Shown here: positions 37,991 through 45,457 of the stretch, piece by piece
Layout of the letters: each line of letters opens with the position of its first letter
Numbering within the stretch: position 1 is the stretch's first letter
Source: a virus
Reading direction: 5' to 3' (one strand)
Virus record (IMG/VR): IMGVR_UViG_3300044818_000001
Span: 1 to 45,457 of that record
DNA length: 45,457 nucleotides
Program-made: the position numbers and the translations under genes
Notes under the pieces: generated by a model
What the model was told of the DNA's origin: nothing
Database searches by the model: none
Seen by the model: only the letters and a program-made list of their open reading frames with translations

Positions 37991-38130
37991 AGGTGCGGAT
38001 TCTGGTGGAGACAACCCTTCCGTCTGGAATTGACGAGGATGAGACTGACCTAGAATTCCTCATAGATGAGCTGGAGTCGGCGGCATCCAACGTGACAGGC
38101 TATGTGGCGACAGCGGAGGAGATCAAGTGA
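37987..38130 (+). CDS. Hypothetical small protein, 47 aa
   Basis: GTG in a GTGA overlap. Begins MKVRILVETTLPSGIDEDET and ends GYVATAEEIK. Short strand-helix-strand layout, acidic. Unknown function. Confidence 0.6.
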   Translation: MKVRILVETTLPSGIDEDETDLEFLIDELESAASNVTGYVATAEEIK

Positions 38131-38363
38131 GTAACGTGTTCATCATCATGAATGAGTGGCAGCCGAGGGGCAGCCACAACAACTCCTCGGAGATCCTTGA
38201 CAGTAAGGTGTTCTTCACCGAGGATGCCGCATGGGAGTACATGCGGGACTTCGCGGCAACCATGGCGATCGAGGTCTTTCGGGGTGAGACGGGCTTCGTC
38301 GTGCCGCCCACCGAGTACATCGAGTTCGAAGAATACTACATCGGAGAGTTGGACGCAGAGTGA
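38127..38363 (+). CDS. Hypothetical protein, 78 aa
   Basis: GTG in a GTGA overlap. Begins MSNVFIIMNEWQPRGSHNNS; then FFTEDAAWEYMRDFAATMAI and EYIEFEEYYIGELDAE. Looks like a compact alpha/beta domain. Unknown. Confidence 0.65.
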   Translation: MSNVFIIMNEWQPRGSHNNSSEILDSKVFFTEDAAWEYMRDFAATMAIEVFRGETGFVVPPTEYIEFEEYYIGELDAE

Positions 38364-38506
38364 CCACCTGGAACGAGATCCCGTACGACCCGAACGCCGA
38401 CGCCCAGACCAAGGCCGATGAGTTCGATGCCCAGTACGCCGAGAACGGCGGGGGTAGTGAGCCTGAGGACAACAACCCGTACTCCAAGGAGAACTTCAAC
38501 AAGTGA
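38360..38506 (+). CDS. Hypothetical acidic protein, 48 aa
   Basis: GTG in a GTGA overlap. Begins MTTWNEIPYDPNADAQTKAD; Asn/Asp/Gly-rich and probably disordered. No motif. Confidence 0.55.
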   Translation: MTTWNEIPYDPNADAQTKADEFDAQYAENGGGSEPEDNNPYSKENFNK

Positions 38507-38568
38507 GCTGTAACAACTGCACGAACCCTCCGCACATGCCTCCGCACTGCGGCTGTCCGGCAGGATGA
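38503..38568 (+). CDS. Cys-rich micropeptide, 21 aa
   Basis: GTG 38503: MSCNNCTNPPHMPPHCGCPA plus Gly. Four Cys and two His in 21 residues could hold one zinc. Sits in an unbroken GTGA/ATGA chain ending in the deaminase start. Small size limits confidence. Confidence 0.5.
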   Translation: MSCNNCTNPPHMPPHCGCPAG

Positions 38569-39065
38569 CTCGACCCGAATGGGACCAGACCTTCATGGAG
38601 ATAGCGAAGATCTGGTCCCTTCGTGCTACGTGCTCCCGCCGTAAGGTGGGGGCCGTACTCGTCCAAGACAAGAAGGTGATCGGTAGTGGATACAACGGGG
38701 TTGCCTCTGGTCGAACGCATTGCGTTGATGGTGGATGTCCCCGTGGAGGAATGGGATCAGAGGTTCGTCCAGGCTCTGATTACAATCTCTTCCCCTGTTA
38801 CGCCATACACGCAGAACACAACGCCATCCTTCAAGCAGGCCTTGCAGCTTGCGTTGGAGCGACGATCTATGTAACCGACGAACCGTGCCAGCAGTGCCTG
38901 AATCTCATTGAGCATGCTAAGATAGGACGTGTGGTAGTGACACCCGAAGAGATGATCGAAGCGGCCATCGCACAGCAGGAGGCTATCGCTTCCGCCGCCG
39001 AGGCGGCTCAGCTCCTGGCGGTATCCGAAGCAGAGCAGATCCTCCGAGAGGACGGAAGTCAGTGA
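38565..39065 (+). CDS. dCMP deaminase family protein
   Basis: 166 aa. CSRRKVGAVLVQDKKVIGSG, a Cys/Gly-rich insertion (THCVDGGCPRGG), CYAIHAEHNAIL (His82, Glu84) and TDEPCQQCL (Cys108, Cys111) are the zinc and catalytic motifs of deoxycytidylate deaminases. Converts dCMP to dUMP for dTTP supply. No thymidylate synthase or dUTPase is visible nearby. The C-terminus has an Ala/Glu-rich helix not typical of the core. Confidence 0.9.
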   Translation: MTRPEWDQTFMEIAKIWSLRATCSRRKVGAVLVQDKKVIGSGYNGVASGRTHCVDGGCPRGGMGSEVRPGSDYNLFPCYAIHAEHNAILQAGLAACVGATIYVTDEPCQQCLNLIEHAKIGRVVVTPEEMIEAAIAQQEAIASAAEAAQLLAVSEAEQILREDGSQ

Positions 39066-39121
39066 CAACCCCCATCCTTGAGCCTTCCCCGCCGAAGCCT
39101 GGAGACGAAGACGATGAGTGA
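39062..39121 (+). CDS. Micropeptide, 19 aa
   Basis: GTG in a GTGA overlap: MTTPILEPSPPKPGDEDDE. Pro/Asp/Glu-rich. It may only link translation of the deaminase with the next gene. Confidence 0.35.
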   Translation: MTTPILEPSPPKPGDEDDE

Positions 39122-39305
39122 CAACCCCACAGCCAAGTACGAGCTGAAGTTCGATGATGAGACAGTGGTCATCGAGCTGGAGTTCAGGTTCTCCGACAAC
39201 GCAGAGGAGTTCCTCGACATCGCTACGTTCGTCAACCTCGCAGCGAACGAGCTGCTGTTCAGCATGGCTGGCCAGGGTGTCGAGGAGGTTCGGCAGGGTG
39301 AGTGA
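39114..39305 (+). CDS. Hypothetical protein, 63 aa
   Basis: ATG 39114 with GGAG 9 nt upstream. Begins MSDNPTAKYELKFDDETVVI; beta strands followed by a helix (VNLAANELLFSMAGQG). Acidic. Unknown. Confidence 0.65.
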   Translation: MSDNPTAKYELKFDDETVVIELEFRFSDNAEEFLDIATFVNLAANELLFSMAGQGVEEVRQGE

Positions 39306-39387
39306 CGACCAGTGGTGCCAGTCCACCGAGGAGCAGCCGGATGAGCCGGTTCAGCCCGAAGTGATCGTAGTCCAGGAGGACTGCTGA
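39298..39387 (+). CDS. Acidic micropeptide, 29 aa
   Basis: GTG overlaps the previous gene by 8 nt. Begins [20 protein letters not shown], ends VVQEDC. Probably disordered. Unknown. Confidence 0.45.
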   Translation: MSDDQWCQSTEEQPDEPVQPEVIVVQEDC

Positions 39388-39414
39388 GGATCCAGTGAGA
39401 CACGTCCGAGTGAG

Positions 39415-39436
39415 CAGGGCCCCTTTGGGGGCCCTG
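39415..39436 (+). terminator. Intrinsic-terminator-like hairpin
   Basis: CAGGGCCCC-TTTG-GGGGCCCTG, perfect 9-bp stem followed by TCCTTTC. Could end or attenuate the main early transcript before the last two genes. Confidence 0.68.
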
Positions 39437-39460
39437 TCCTTTCAGATAGAGAGGCACGAA

Positions 39461-39646
39461 ATGGGCAAGAAGTACGACGCGTACGAGAAGGCAGCTCAGG
39501 CTGAGACCCAGTCCGGTAACCGGTACTTCGCTGAGCGTGCAGGCGGGGACGAAGAGGCTACGCGACAGGCAGGCAACGACTTCAACCAGGCTCGCGACAT
39601 CGCCGATGCGCTGTGGGACGAGTTCTCTGACGATCCGGAAGGCTGA
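39461..39646 (+). CDS. Hypothetical protein, 61 aa
   Basis: ATG 39461. Begins [20 protein letters not shown]; helical throughout ([20 protein letters not shown]). Lies after a terminator-like hairpin. Unknown. Confidence 0.65.
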   Translation: MGKKYDAYEKAAQAETQSGNRYFAERAGGDEEATRQAGNDFNQARDIADALWDEFSDDPEG

Positions 39647-39647
39647 C

Positions 39648-39872
39648 ATGCTACTCAGGCGTGACAGGTGGACTCCCTTGACCATCGTGGTGGAGACGCA
39701 CGAAGAGGCTGAGATCCTTCACAAGATCCTGGCCACCGTGACCGACGAGACCAGGGAGCGTGACGGTAACTTCCTGTCCACGCTGTTCCTCAACCTCGGC
39801 AAGGGTCTCGATGCAGGCTCAACCTACAAGGTGCTCGGCGACCTGATCTTGAAGGACTACAAGGAGTTCTGA
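39648..39872 (+). CDS. Hypothetical protein, 74 aa
   Basis: Begins MLLRRDRWTPLTIVVETHEE, with ILHKILATVTDETRERDG and a C-terminal helix (YKVLGDLILKDYKEF). Last gene of the early operon, converging on the lysis genes. Confidence 0.65.
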   Translation: MLLRRDRWTPLTIVVETHEEAEILHKILATVTDETRERDGNFLSTLFLNLGKGLDAGSTYKVLGDLILKDYKEF

Positions 39873-39878
39873 GGGCAC

Positions 39879-39917
39879 AAAAAAAGGGCGGCACCCCCGA
39901 AGGGGTGCCGCTTCTTT
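39879..39917. terminator. Bidirectional intrinsic terminator
   Basis: GCGGCACCCC-CGAA-GGGGTGCCGC, 10 bp. On the minus strand it is followed by seven Ts (from the A-run at 39879-39885); on the plus strand by TTCTTT. It ends both the late minus-strand operon after the holin and the converging early operon. Confidence 0.9.
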
Positions 39918-39920
39918 GTC

Positions 39921-40094
39921 TTACTTGTCGAGATAGTTCACCAGCGTGGACTTCACGACGGTAGCAGCAGCCGCAGCTCCTGCGATCGCAGCGTCATGCC
40001 ATGTACTCAGGTCCGAGAAGCTGAACACAGACAGGAACGCGAACGCGAACGTCGCCCCGGTGCGCTCGACTACATCAACCACACTCTTGCTCAC
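39921..40094 (-). CDS. Holin (r1t-like), 57 aa
   Basis: GTG 40094 overlaps the previous stop. MSKSVVDVVERTGATFAFAF then LSVFSFSD form one hydrophobic segment; AAIAGAAAAATVVKSTLV forms a second. The VERTxxTFAFAFL start and two-span layout are typical of small actinophage/r1t holins, which form membrane lesions at lysis. Last late gene, followed by the terminator. The endolysin is encoded at the far end of the operon. Confidence 0.78.
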   Translation of the reverse strand: MSKSVVDVVERTGATFAFAFLSVFSFSDLSTWHDAAIAGAAAAATVVKSTLVNYLDK

Positions 40095-40270
40095 TTACTA
40101 CCCCTTCGGTTCTTGCCCTTGATGGGCTTGGATGTCTTCGCTGGAAGAGCGCCGCCCTTCTTGGGGGCGGCTTTCCCCTTGCCGGACTTGATGTCCTTGT
40201 CGAACTTAGCCGCCACTCCAGGCTTCTGCGAGTGGAGGTACTTGCGCTGCTTGTCGCTAGCGTACGGCAC
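40091..40270 (-). CDS. Small basic virion-region protein, 59 aa
   Basis: GTG 40270 with AGGAG 5 nt upstream. Begins MPYASDKQRKYLHSQKPGVA and continues with Lys/Gly-rich sequence ending KGKNRRGSK. The PYASDxQRKxLHxxxP opening is common in small proteins of phage structural operons. The basic tail could bind nucleic acid. Function unknown. Confidence 0.72.
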   Translation of the reverse strand: MPYASDKQRKYLHSQKPGVAAKFDKDIKSGKGKAAPKKGGALPAKTSKPIKGKNRRGSK

Positions 40271-40278
40271 GGCGACTC

Positions 40279-40545
40279 CTATGAGTTGTAACGATCCCTC
40301 AGCCTCTGAATAGCCTGAGCGGTAGGAAGATTGATGACGCCGGTAGCCGGAATGCCCAGCGTGTACTGGAGGCCCTTGACGTGGTTGATAGTGGCTTCGT
40401 CCACCTCCCCCGTCTCGGCACACGACAGTGTGCGCTGAATGTCGATGATCGTCTGTCGGTCGTACACGAAGTACGGACTGTTCGGCTGGTTCTTGTACCA
40501 GCTAGGGACGCTGTCCGGGATGTCGTGACTCAGGTGGGCTGTCAT
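40279..40545 (-). CDS. Peptidoglycan-binding-like domain protein, 88 aa
   Basis: Residues 30-85 resemble PG_binding_1: RQTIIDIQRTLSC, GEVDEATINHVKGLQYTLGI and VINLPTAQAIQRL. Located in the lysis cassette, so it may attach a partner to the wall or act as a separate binding module for the endolysin; both ideas are inference. Overlaps the upstream gene by 4 nt. Confidence 0.68.
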   Translation of the reverse strand: MTAHLSHDIPDSVPSWYKNQPNSPYFVYDRQTIIDIQRTLSCAETGEVDEATINHVKGLQYTLGIPATGVINLPTAQAIQRLRDRYNS

Positions 40546-40856
40546 GCCCCTACCCTATCAGCAATCCTGTCCACTACGTCCTTTACCAGCATGGTCTTCG
40601 CCGACAGCTCATCGACCTGAGCCCTCTGAGTGACTAGCCCTTCGAGGACAGCGACTCGGCTGAGCAGATCGAGGATCTCTAGCTCTGAGTGTTGCTTGTC
40701 CTGCTTGAGCAGTTCGATCTGGGCTTGAAGCATCTCGACTGTATCGGTTGCGATCTGGCTTGCACTGGTACGGCCGCTCATGCGGCCTCCAACGAAGCCA
40801 CCAACGCCAGTGCCTACAGCACTGGCTATGGTTAGCATAGATCCGACGTCCATCAT
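40542..40856 (-). CDS. Membrane/coiled-coil protein of the lysis region, 104 aa
   Basis: N-terminal hydrophobic Gly-rich segment (MLTIASAVGTGVGGFVGG) followed by a coiled coil (VEMLQAQIELLKQDKQHSEL, then LSRVAVLEGLVTQRA). This layout fits a membrane-anchored lysis accessory or second holin-like protein. Start may be ATG 40856 or 40853. No family assigned. Confidence 0.65.
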   Translation of the reverse strand: MMDVGSMLTIASAVGTGVGGFVGGRMSGRTSASQIATDTVEMLQAQIELLKQDKQHSELEILDLLSRVAVLEGLVTQRAQVDELSAKTMLVKDVVDRIADRVGA

Positions 40857-40872
40857 TCCCCACCCCTTTACA

Positions 40873-42843
40873 TTAGACTGACTCGGCCACCGTTCTCAGG
40901 ACTACCGTAAGGTAGCCTCCCAGCGCGGACCCCCCAGGTCCGGGTGGCGCTAGCTGTGTGAACTTCCAGTCGTCGATGACCACAAGAACCGAACGGTCTT
41001 CCATCAGTTCCTGGAACACGACGACATCTCCTTCTCTCGCTAGCTCCTTGAAGGCTTCGAAGCGAGATCTTGCGTAACCGTCTGTACCTATGCGCTGACC
41101 ACTCTTGTCCATCTCTTCATCGAACAGAAGGAACGTGTGGTTGATCATCCTCTGACGGATAGATCCAGGCAGAGCCTTCACCTGCCAGCCATTCAGGACG
41201 GCGCCCTTGGCGGTGTCCGCCCCTCGGCTCAGAGTGAACTTCAACTTGATCCACTTCTGCCTGCCAGCAGGCTGAGAGATCGTGATGTCACTCGTCCCCG
41301 GGTTTAAGGCTGGAGTGTACGTCAAGGACTGGTGTTCCACTCCCTGAATGTCGATGATACTAACACTCAGGTTACCGAGCAGCGGGTCAGGCGCAGACAC
41401 CGACATGAACTTGTACAGCTTCGGCTCTTCCGTGTTGTACCGGATGCGGCCCGTCTGAATGTAGCCACTGGTGTACAGCTCGGTAGCACTCTGGAGCCAG
41501 ATGCTGTTCGTCGAGATGCTGAACACCACACGACCTGACGCTCCGAAGATAGACACCGAAGCGACCGTGCCGGTCTGGTTGGGAGCGTAGATGTCGCGGG
41601 CGTAGGCGTACCTCAGAACGTTCGTGGAGGCCTCCTGGTAGGCTGCCCCCAGGTCCACCCTGAAGACGCCTGTAGCGCCATCGTGGGCGTTCGTAGACCC
41701 TACATACATGAAGCGGTCGAACCCCACCAGACCCTGACAACCACCTGTCGGCTGGAAGAGCAGCGGACCGTAGCTGATGTCTCCACCCTGGTCCAGCTCG
41801 CCGACCCTGAAGCCCTTGTTGGTAGCGATACCGACATAGGTTCCCACGTACGAGTAGATAGTCCTGACCAGCTCCCCTCTCGGGAGCTGTGCCGTGACGA
41901 TCGGGATGAACACTTCGGTAGTGGACGACAGGTCAGACACGAACCGATAGATACTGGAGTCGGTTCCGTTGTGGCCCGAGGCGTAGATCGCCGAGGGGCC
42001 CTCGGTCGAACAGGTCCATGCCCACGTGGAGTCCGGGTGCAGCATGACCAGACCGATACCGCCAGCCCATGTGGCGGGGAGAGCTGGGGCTCCAGCCGAG
42101 GTACCGTTCAGGTCGAGGATGTACAGCGCGTTGTTCCATCCTGCGACCAGTCGCTGCTTGACCACTTCGATCGTTCCGGTGGTGAGCGTACCGGCAGGGT
42201 TGTTCCAGATCTTCACCCCCGCTCCGGTATCTACGCCTCTCCAGATGCCATCGGTAGCCAGGAGGAACCAGGTTGAACCAGCGTTGGCCAGACCGAGAGC
42301 GGTACCAGCCGAACTGGTAGTGATAGCAGTCCGGCCAGCATCGGTCATCTTGTACAGCGTGTTGCCATCCATGTAGAAAGCAGCGTCGACCCCCGAAGGG
42401 TCGACATACCCTCGGACACGAGTGAAGCTGTTGCCTACGCTGTACCTTGAGACAGGCTGCTTGAGCAGGGTGAGCTGACCAGGAGTCCAGTTGTCGATTC
42501 CGAGTGAGTCATCGAACCTCAGGTCGAACGACCTGGTGTACGGGTTGACGACATCAGGGTCCTGGTACAGCAGGCCAGCACCAGAAGTCCATGAGTTCTG
42601 AGACCGCAACCACCAGCCATAGATGGACTGCTCACCAGGCTCTGCCGAGCTGTCAAACTGCTGCTTCCTGATCTCTGCCATGCCCTCGGAGTAGGGCCAC
42701 TGGTCCCGAGTGGCAGACAGGAACGGAATCCCACCAAGAGCGTAGTCGAACGCGTAGCTCTGAAGTGCGTAGCCTCCAGAGTTCGGAGTGCCAGGCAGGA
42801 AGTTGCTGAGCTGCCATGGTATCCGGTGGACGATGTCTGCCAT
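40873..42843 (-). CDS. Tail protein, probable nozzle-like beta-propeller, 656 aa
   Basis: Begins MADIVHRIPWQLSNFLPGTP. The middle 400 residues repeat short W/Y-containing strands (GSTWFLLATDGIWRG, RLVAGWNNALYILDLNG, FDRFMYVGSTNAHDGATG, RVVFSISTNSIWLQS) consistent with a beta-propeller, followed by a distinct C-terminal part (RSRFEAFKELAREGDVVVFQ). Podovirus tail nozzles have such propellers. Located between the fibre gene and lysis genes. Assignment from architecture only. Confidence 0.7.
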   Translation of the reverse strand: MADIVHRIPWQLSNFLPGTPNSGGYALQSYAFDYALGGIPFLSATRDQWPYSEGMAEIRKQQFDSSAEPGEQSIYGWWLRSQNSWTSGAGLLYQDPDVVNPYTRSFDLRFDDSLGIDNWTPGQLTLLKQPVSRYSVGNSFTRVRGYVDPSGVDAAFYMDGNTLYKMTDAGRTAITTSSAGTALGLANAGSTWFLLATDGIWRGVDTGAGVKIWNNPAGTLTTGTIEVVKQRLVAGWNNALYILDLNGTSAGAPALPATWAGGIGLVMLHPDSTWAWTCSTEGPSAIYASGHNGTDSSIYRFVSDLSSTTEVFIPIVTAQLPRGELVRTIYSYVGTYVGIATNKGFRVGELDQGGDISYGPLLFQPTGGCQGLVGFDRFMYVGSTNAHDGATGVFRVDLGAAYQEASTNVLRYAYARDIYAPNQTGTVASVSIFGASGRVVFSISTNSIWLQSATELYTSGYIQTGRIRYNTEEPKLYKFMSVSAPDPLLGNLSVSIIDIQGVEHQSLTYTPALNPGTSDITISQPAGRQKWIKLKFTLSRGADTAKGAVLNGWQVKALPGSIRQRMINHTFLLFDEEMDKSGQRIGTDGYARSRFEAFKELAREGDVVVFQELMEDRSVLVVIDDWKFTQLAPPGPGGSALGGYLTVVLRTVAESV

Positions 42844-42853
42844 CAGGCTCTCC

Positions 42854-44017
42854 TTACGTGGCGCTTACGAACGTCAGACTGAAGTGAATGGTATCGGCGA
42901 GGCCAATGGTGTTGCCTGCGGACAGCGACTTGACGGTGCAGATTCCGTCATTGCCGATAGATATTGATCCAGTAGCCCGCCCACTCATGTCATAGTTCGT
43001 GATCATAGTGCCGTCGATGGGGCGCCACCCCGCAACCAGTGTGCCGATCTGGAAGTCTGCGACGTTTCCACTGGCGTCGGATGAGATGTTCGCGCCGACG
43101 CGCTCAACATCAACCTTGATCGTGGTAACACCAGCGGCCTTGCGGCCCGCAGCAGAGTCGAGACTCCATCCGTTGGGCACGACGTTGCCGATGATCGCCC
43201 CATCGACTGCGGTAGTCGGAGTGAACGTAGGCGTTCCGGTGAATGCCGGGTTGCCAGCGAAGTTACCTGTCAGGGTTCCGCCACCGGACAGCGTGGTAAC
43301 ACCGGTAATCGTGAGGGCACCTGTCAGAGTGAGCACACCGATACCCGTACGGGCAAGGTTGACATCACTGGCCCCAGTACCAGGACCCCACAGGATCTTG
43401 CCGTCCGCGTTGACCACGTACCTGGAGTTGGCATCGCCGGTAAGGCGAGCTCGATAGGCGTTGTCAGTAGCGAGGGTCCGCTCGACCAGTAGAGAGGTTC
43501 CGACAAGCGACGGTGTGCCAGTGAAGGTCACCGCGCCACTCAGGATCGGGTTGCCTGTGAACGTGCCGGACAGAGAGCCGCCACTGGAGATCGCAGGGTT
43601 GACGATCGACGGAGCATTCAGCGTGCTGGAGTTCAGCGTCTTGTTGCTCAGGGTCTGAACAGAAGACGTGTCCACGAACTGGCCGGTCACTCCATGGACT
43701 CCGGTGGTGGACGCTTCGTGCGTCCTGGAGTCGGTGAAGTCGATAGCCGAGGAGACGTGACGAACCACCGCACCAGCGTTGTGCGTACTAGCAGACGTAC
43801 CATCGTAGGCTCGTGTCACCGAGAAGGTGTTCGGGCCTCCAGAGGTAGCCAGTACCAGCTCTTCGTTCGCTGAACCGTAGTCCAGAGAGACGATGAACGG
43901 GAACGATCCGGGCCAGCCCGAAGAGCTGGCCACTTGGATGCTGGTGTCGCCAGTATTGGCAGTCACCTGAAGGTTGGTAGCTGCGGCGATGGACGAGTAG
44001 TAGCGAGAGTTAGGCAC
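42854..44017 (-). CDS. Tail fibre-like protein, 387 aa
   Basis: Opening segment with FIVSLDYGSANEELVLATSG and FSVTRAYDGTSASTHNAGA is a domain common at the base of actinophage fibres. Then VQTLSNKTLNSSTLNAPSI and Gly/Thr repeats (LSGTFTGNPILSGAVTFTGT, then FAGNPAFTGTPTFTPT) make a fibrous stalk, with a beta-rich tip at the end. Likely a second receptor-binding fibre next to the tail spike. Confidence 0.8.
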   Translation of the reverse strand: MPNSRYYSSIAAATNLQVTANTGDTSIQVASSSGWPGSFPFIVSLDYGSANEELVLATSGGPNTFSVTRAYDGTSASTHNAGAVVRHVSSAIDFTDSRTHEASTTGVHGVTGQFVDTSSVQTLSNKTLNSSTLNAPSIVNPAISSGGSLSGTFTGNPILSGAVTFTGTPSLVGTSLLVERTLATDNAYRARLTGDANSRYVVNADGKILWGPGTGASDVNLARTGIGVLTLTGALTITGVTTLSGGGTLTGNFAGNPAFTGTPTFTPTTAVDGAIIGNVVPNGWSLDSAAGRKAAGVTTIKVDVERVGANISSDASGNVADFQIGTLVAGWRPIDGTMITNYDMSGRATGSISIGNDGICTVKSLSAGNTIGLADTIHFSLTFVSAT

Positions 44018-44026
44018 AAGGCCTCC

Positions 44027-44965
44027 TTATCCGTTGTACGTCTGATAGGAATCGAACAGACGCTGAAGCCGTGTACGCTCCTCTGCGAGCCTCTGCTGGT
44101 ACAGAGCCATGTAGTACTTGGACGCACCACTTCCGGCCCCTGTAGGCACCAGTGGGGCCCTCTCGGTGGCCTCTATGGCGGACTGCTGAAGTCGGGCGGA
44201 CTCGTACGCAGGAAGCAGGCGCCAACAGGCGCCGTACGTGATGAGATCGATGTACCGGTCAGGGTATCCGGTGGTCGTACTGAAGACGTCGGAGCCGTTC
44301 ACCAGCTCGTTCGGCTTCTTGATGTACTCGATGCGGATGTTCCTGCCGGGAACGATGAAGTCCCTCATGATCTGGATAGTCTTGCCGGTAGGCGTAGGCG
44401 TAGGCTTCACCTGACCGGAGGTAGTAGAAGCTGAAGGGTTGAACCTCCAACTGGAGTTCGGGAACCAGACGGCCGAGGGGCCGATCGTGTTGGACGTTAC
44501 CTTGTACACATCCTCGCAGTCAGCGGGGACAGGGTACTCGTACCTTGCTGCGATCTTCGGGAACTCGTAGTCACCGAACACCCACAGGTCCGGGAAGGTG
44601 GCGTTGATCGTGTCGTTGATCGCTTCCTTGATCCGGGCGCGAGGGTACATCGGGTCGTCGGTGACGATAGAGTCCAGCGTGTGGCTGGCAGCCGTAGTAC
44701 CCTCAGCGCCACGGCCAGTCCCGGTCAGGCCACCGATGACGGTGACCGTTCCGGTAGACCGGTCATACTTCTTGATGAGGATCAGTTCGTCGTCAATCTC
44801 GATCAGGCCCCTGCTGATGTTGGTAACCGTCTCAGGGTCAACCTGGAAGGTCACATCGTTTGCGTCCATCGGGGAGACAAGGTACGAGATGGACGCTTGG
44901 TCCCGTGTGTAGCCGAGAAGCTGCTGCTTCACGCGGCTGACAAGCTGATCGAAAGTGACAGACAT
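44027..44965 (-). CDS. Head-tail connector / adaptor-like protein, 312 aa
   Basis: Helical start (FDQLVSRVKQQLLGYTRDQA), a beta domain (FQVDPETVTNISRGLIEIDD, then TGTVTVIGGLTGTGRG), and a helical part typical of adaptors: RARIKEAINDTINATFPDLW and ITYGACWRLLPAYESARLQQ, ending in a long helix. This matches the gp11/gp4-type adaptor pattern between portal and tail. Position just before the fibre and nozzle genes agrees. Confidence 0.72.
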   Translation of the reverse strand: MSVTFDQLVSRVKQQLLGYTRDQASISYLVSPMDANDVTFQVDPETVTNISRGLIEIDDELILIKKYDRSTGTVTVIGGLTGTGRGAEGTTAASHTLDSIVTDDPMYPRARIKEAINDTINATFPDLWVFGDYEFPKIAARYEYPVPADCEDVYKVTSNTIGPSAVWFPNSSWRFNPSASTTSGQVKPTPTPTGKTIQIMRDFIVPGRNIRIEYIKKPNELVNGSDVFSTTTGYPDRYIDLITYGACWRLLPAYESARLQQSAIEATERAPLVPTGAGSGASKYYMALYQQRLAEERTRLQRLFDSYQTYNG

Positions 44966-44974
44966 TTGATCTCC

Positions 44975-45457
44975 TTAGATTTCGGCCCAGACGATGCTCA
45001 TGTTCCACTGCGTAGCAACCAGTCCACTGGCGGTACGCAGGACAACACCCTCACCAGGAGCCAGGGTGAACGGAGGGAACACGGCAGGTGCAGCAGCGAC
45101 GTTCTGTGGCGTAGATCCACCGTTGGCACCACCGGCTACCACGGGGTTGGCGTTGAAGATCTGCGGTCCGAGGGTAACCGTCGGGTTACCGGTCCGTACC
45201 TCACAGATCGAGTCGACCATCGTGGTCTGGAACTTGGCTACAGCGGTCGAGTTGGTCTGAAGCGTTCCGCCGGAAGCTGCTGTGATCCTGAAGCCGTTCA
45301 TCGGAGCAGGAGTCAAGTCGGCTGCCACGCAGAAGCTGCTGATGTACGCAGCACCCAGAGAGACAGTCTTGCCTGAGCCGAGCGGATTGAAGACGCTGAT
45401 GAAGTTGTTTGCTGCGACGACACCAGGGACAGCGCCGGTCGAGTAGACGTAAGACCC
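44975..45457 (-). CDS. Virion protein of unknown function, C-terminal part (gene crosses the circular join)
   Basis: Open in frame from the window edge to the TAA/TAG side at 44975; it continues the gene starting at ATG 226. A local ATG (45328 side, MAADLTPAP) has no good RBS and is internal. The C-terminal half reads AAPAVFPPFTLAPGEGVVLR and ends MSIVWAEI, typical of a beta-sandwich virion protein. See the 1-226 entry. Confidence 0.85.
   Translation of the reverse strand, partial: GSYVYSTGAVPGVVAANNFISVFNPLGSGKTVSLGAAYISSFCVAADLTPAPMNGFRITAASGGTLQTNSTAVAKFQTTMVDSICEVRTGNPTVTLGPQIFNANPVVAGGANGGSTPQNVAAAPAVFPPFTLAPGEGVVLRTASGLVATQWNMSIVWAEI
45331..45457. repeat. Terminal direct repeat, copy 2 (circular-assembly overlap)
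   Basis: Exact copy of bases 1-127; see copy 1. The reading frame through 45330 joins that of copy 1 without break, which supports a circular map. Confidence 0.95.

Overview
The window is the circularised genome of a tailed phage. Its first and last 127 bases are identical, so the unique length is about 45,330 bp and the cut falls inside a gene. The gene set points to a short-tailed (podovirus-like) lytic phage of a high-GC actinobacterium, most likely Streptomyces or a relative. The evidence is a WhiB-type regulator, Streptomyces-Crp-like palindromes, many GTG starts, an N4-gp56-like capsid protein, very large internal virion proteins, and no tail tube, tape measure or sheath gene. I see no integrase, no lysogeny repressor of a familiar kind, no DNA polymerase, no RNA polymerase and no CRISPR array.

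Layout. Late genes lie on the minus strand. They read from 20786 down to 1, across the circular join, and on from 45457 to 39921. The order is terminase, endolysin, portal, small virion proteins, a 1648-aa internal protein, two virion cell-wall hydrolases, a 383-aa internal protein, a tRNA, scaffold, major capsid protein, a head fibre, a beta-helix tail spike, tail proteins, and finally small lysis proteins with a holin. A strong terminator at 39879-39917 separates this operon from the converging early operon. A 1.6-kb non-coding, repeat-rich region (20787-22425) separates the diverging late and early operons.

Early genes lie on the plus strand (22426-39872). The first part (22.4-29.2 kb) holds accessory proteins: a phosphoribosyltransferase, a TerD protein, two kinase-like proteins, a candidate lipoprotein and many unknowns. 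A small minus-strand cassette follows (29.3-30.9 kb) with a sigma factor and a metallophosphoesterase, and a divergent RHH-type gene. Next come a WhiB fusion, a Cas4/RecB-like nuclease, an SSB candidate, a RecA/DnaB-like ATPase, endonuclease VII, a split primase, dCMP deaminase and numerous tiny, overlapping, often cysteine-rich genes.

The most unusual feature is a family of about 42-nt tRNA-like RNAs on the plus strand at 23232, 24289, 24678, 25199, 25877, 26448, 27029 and 34228, with a 60-nt relative at 29280. Each has a G-starting acceptor helix, a short linker keeping a D-loop-like GG, and a T-arm with a TTCGA loop, but no anticodon arm. Stem sequences differ between copies while pairing is kept. 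Most sit 6-11 nt after a stop codon, and several are followed by a hairpin, a ribosome-binding site and the next gene. The nearly complete tRNA in the late operon, just upstream of the scaffold gene, has the same layout. I infer that these elements punctuate polycistronic RNA for processing by host RNase P/RNase Z, but this is not proven.
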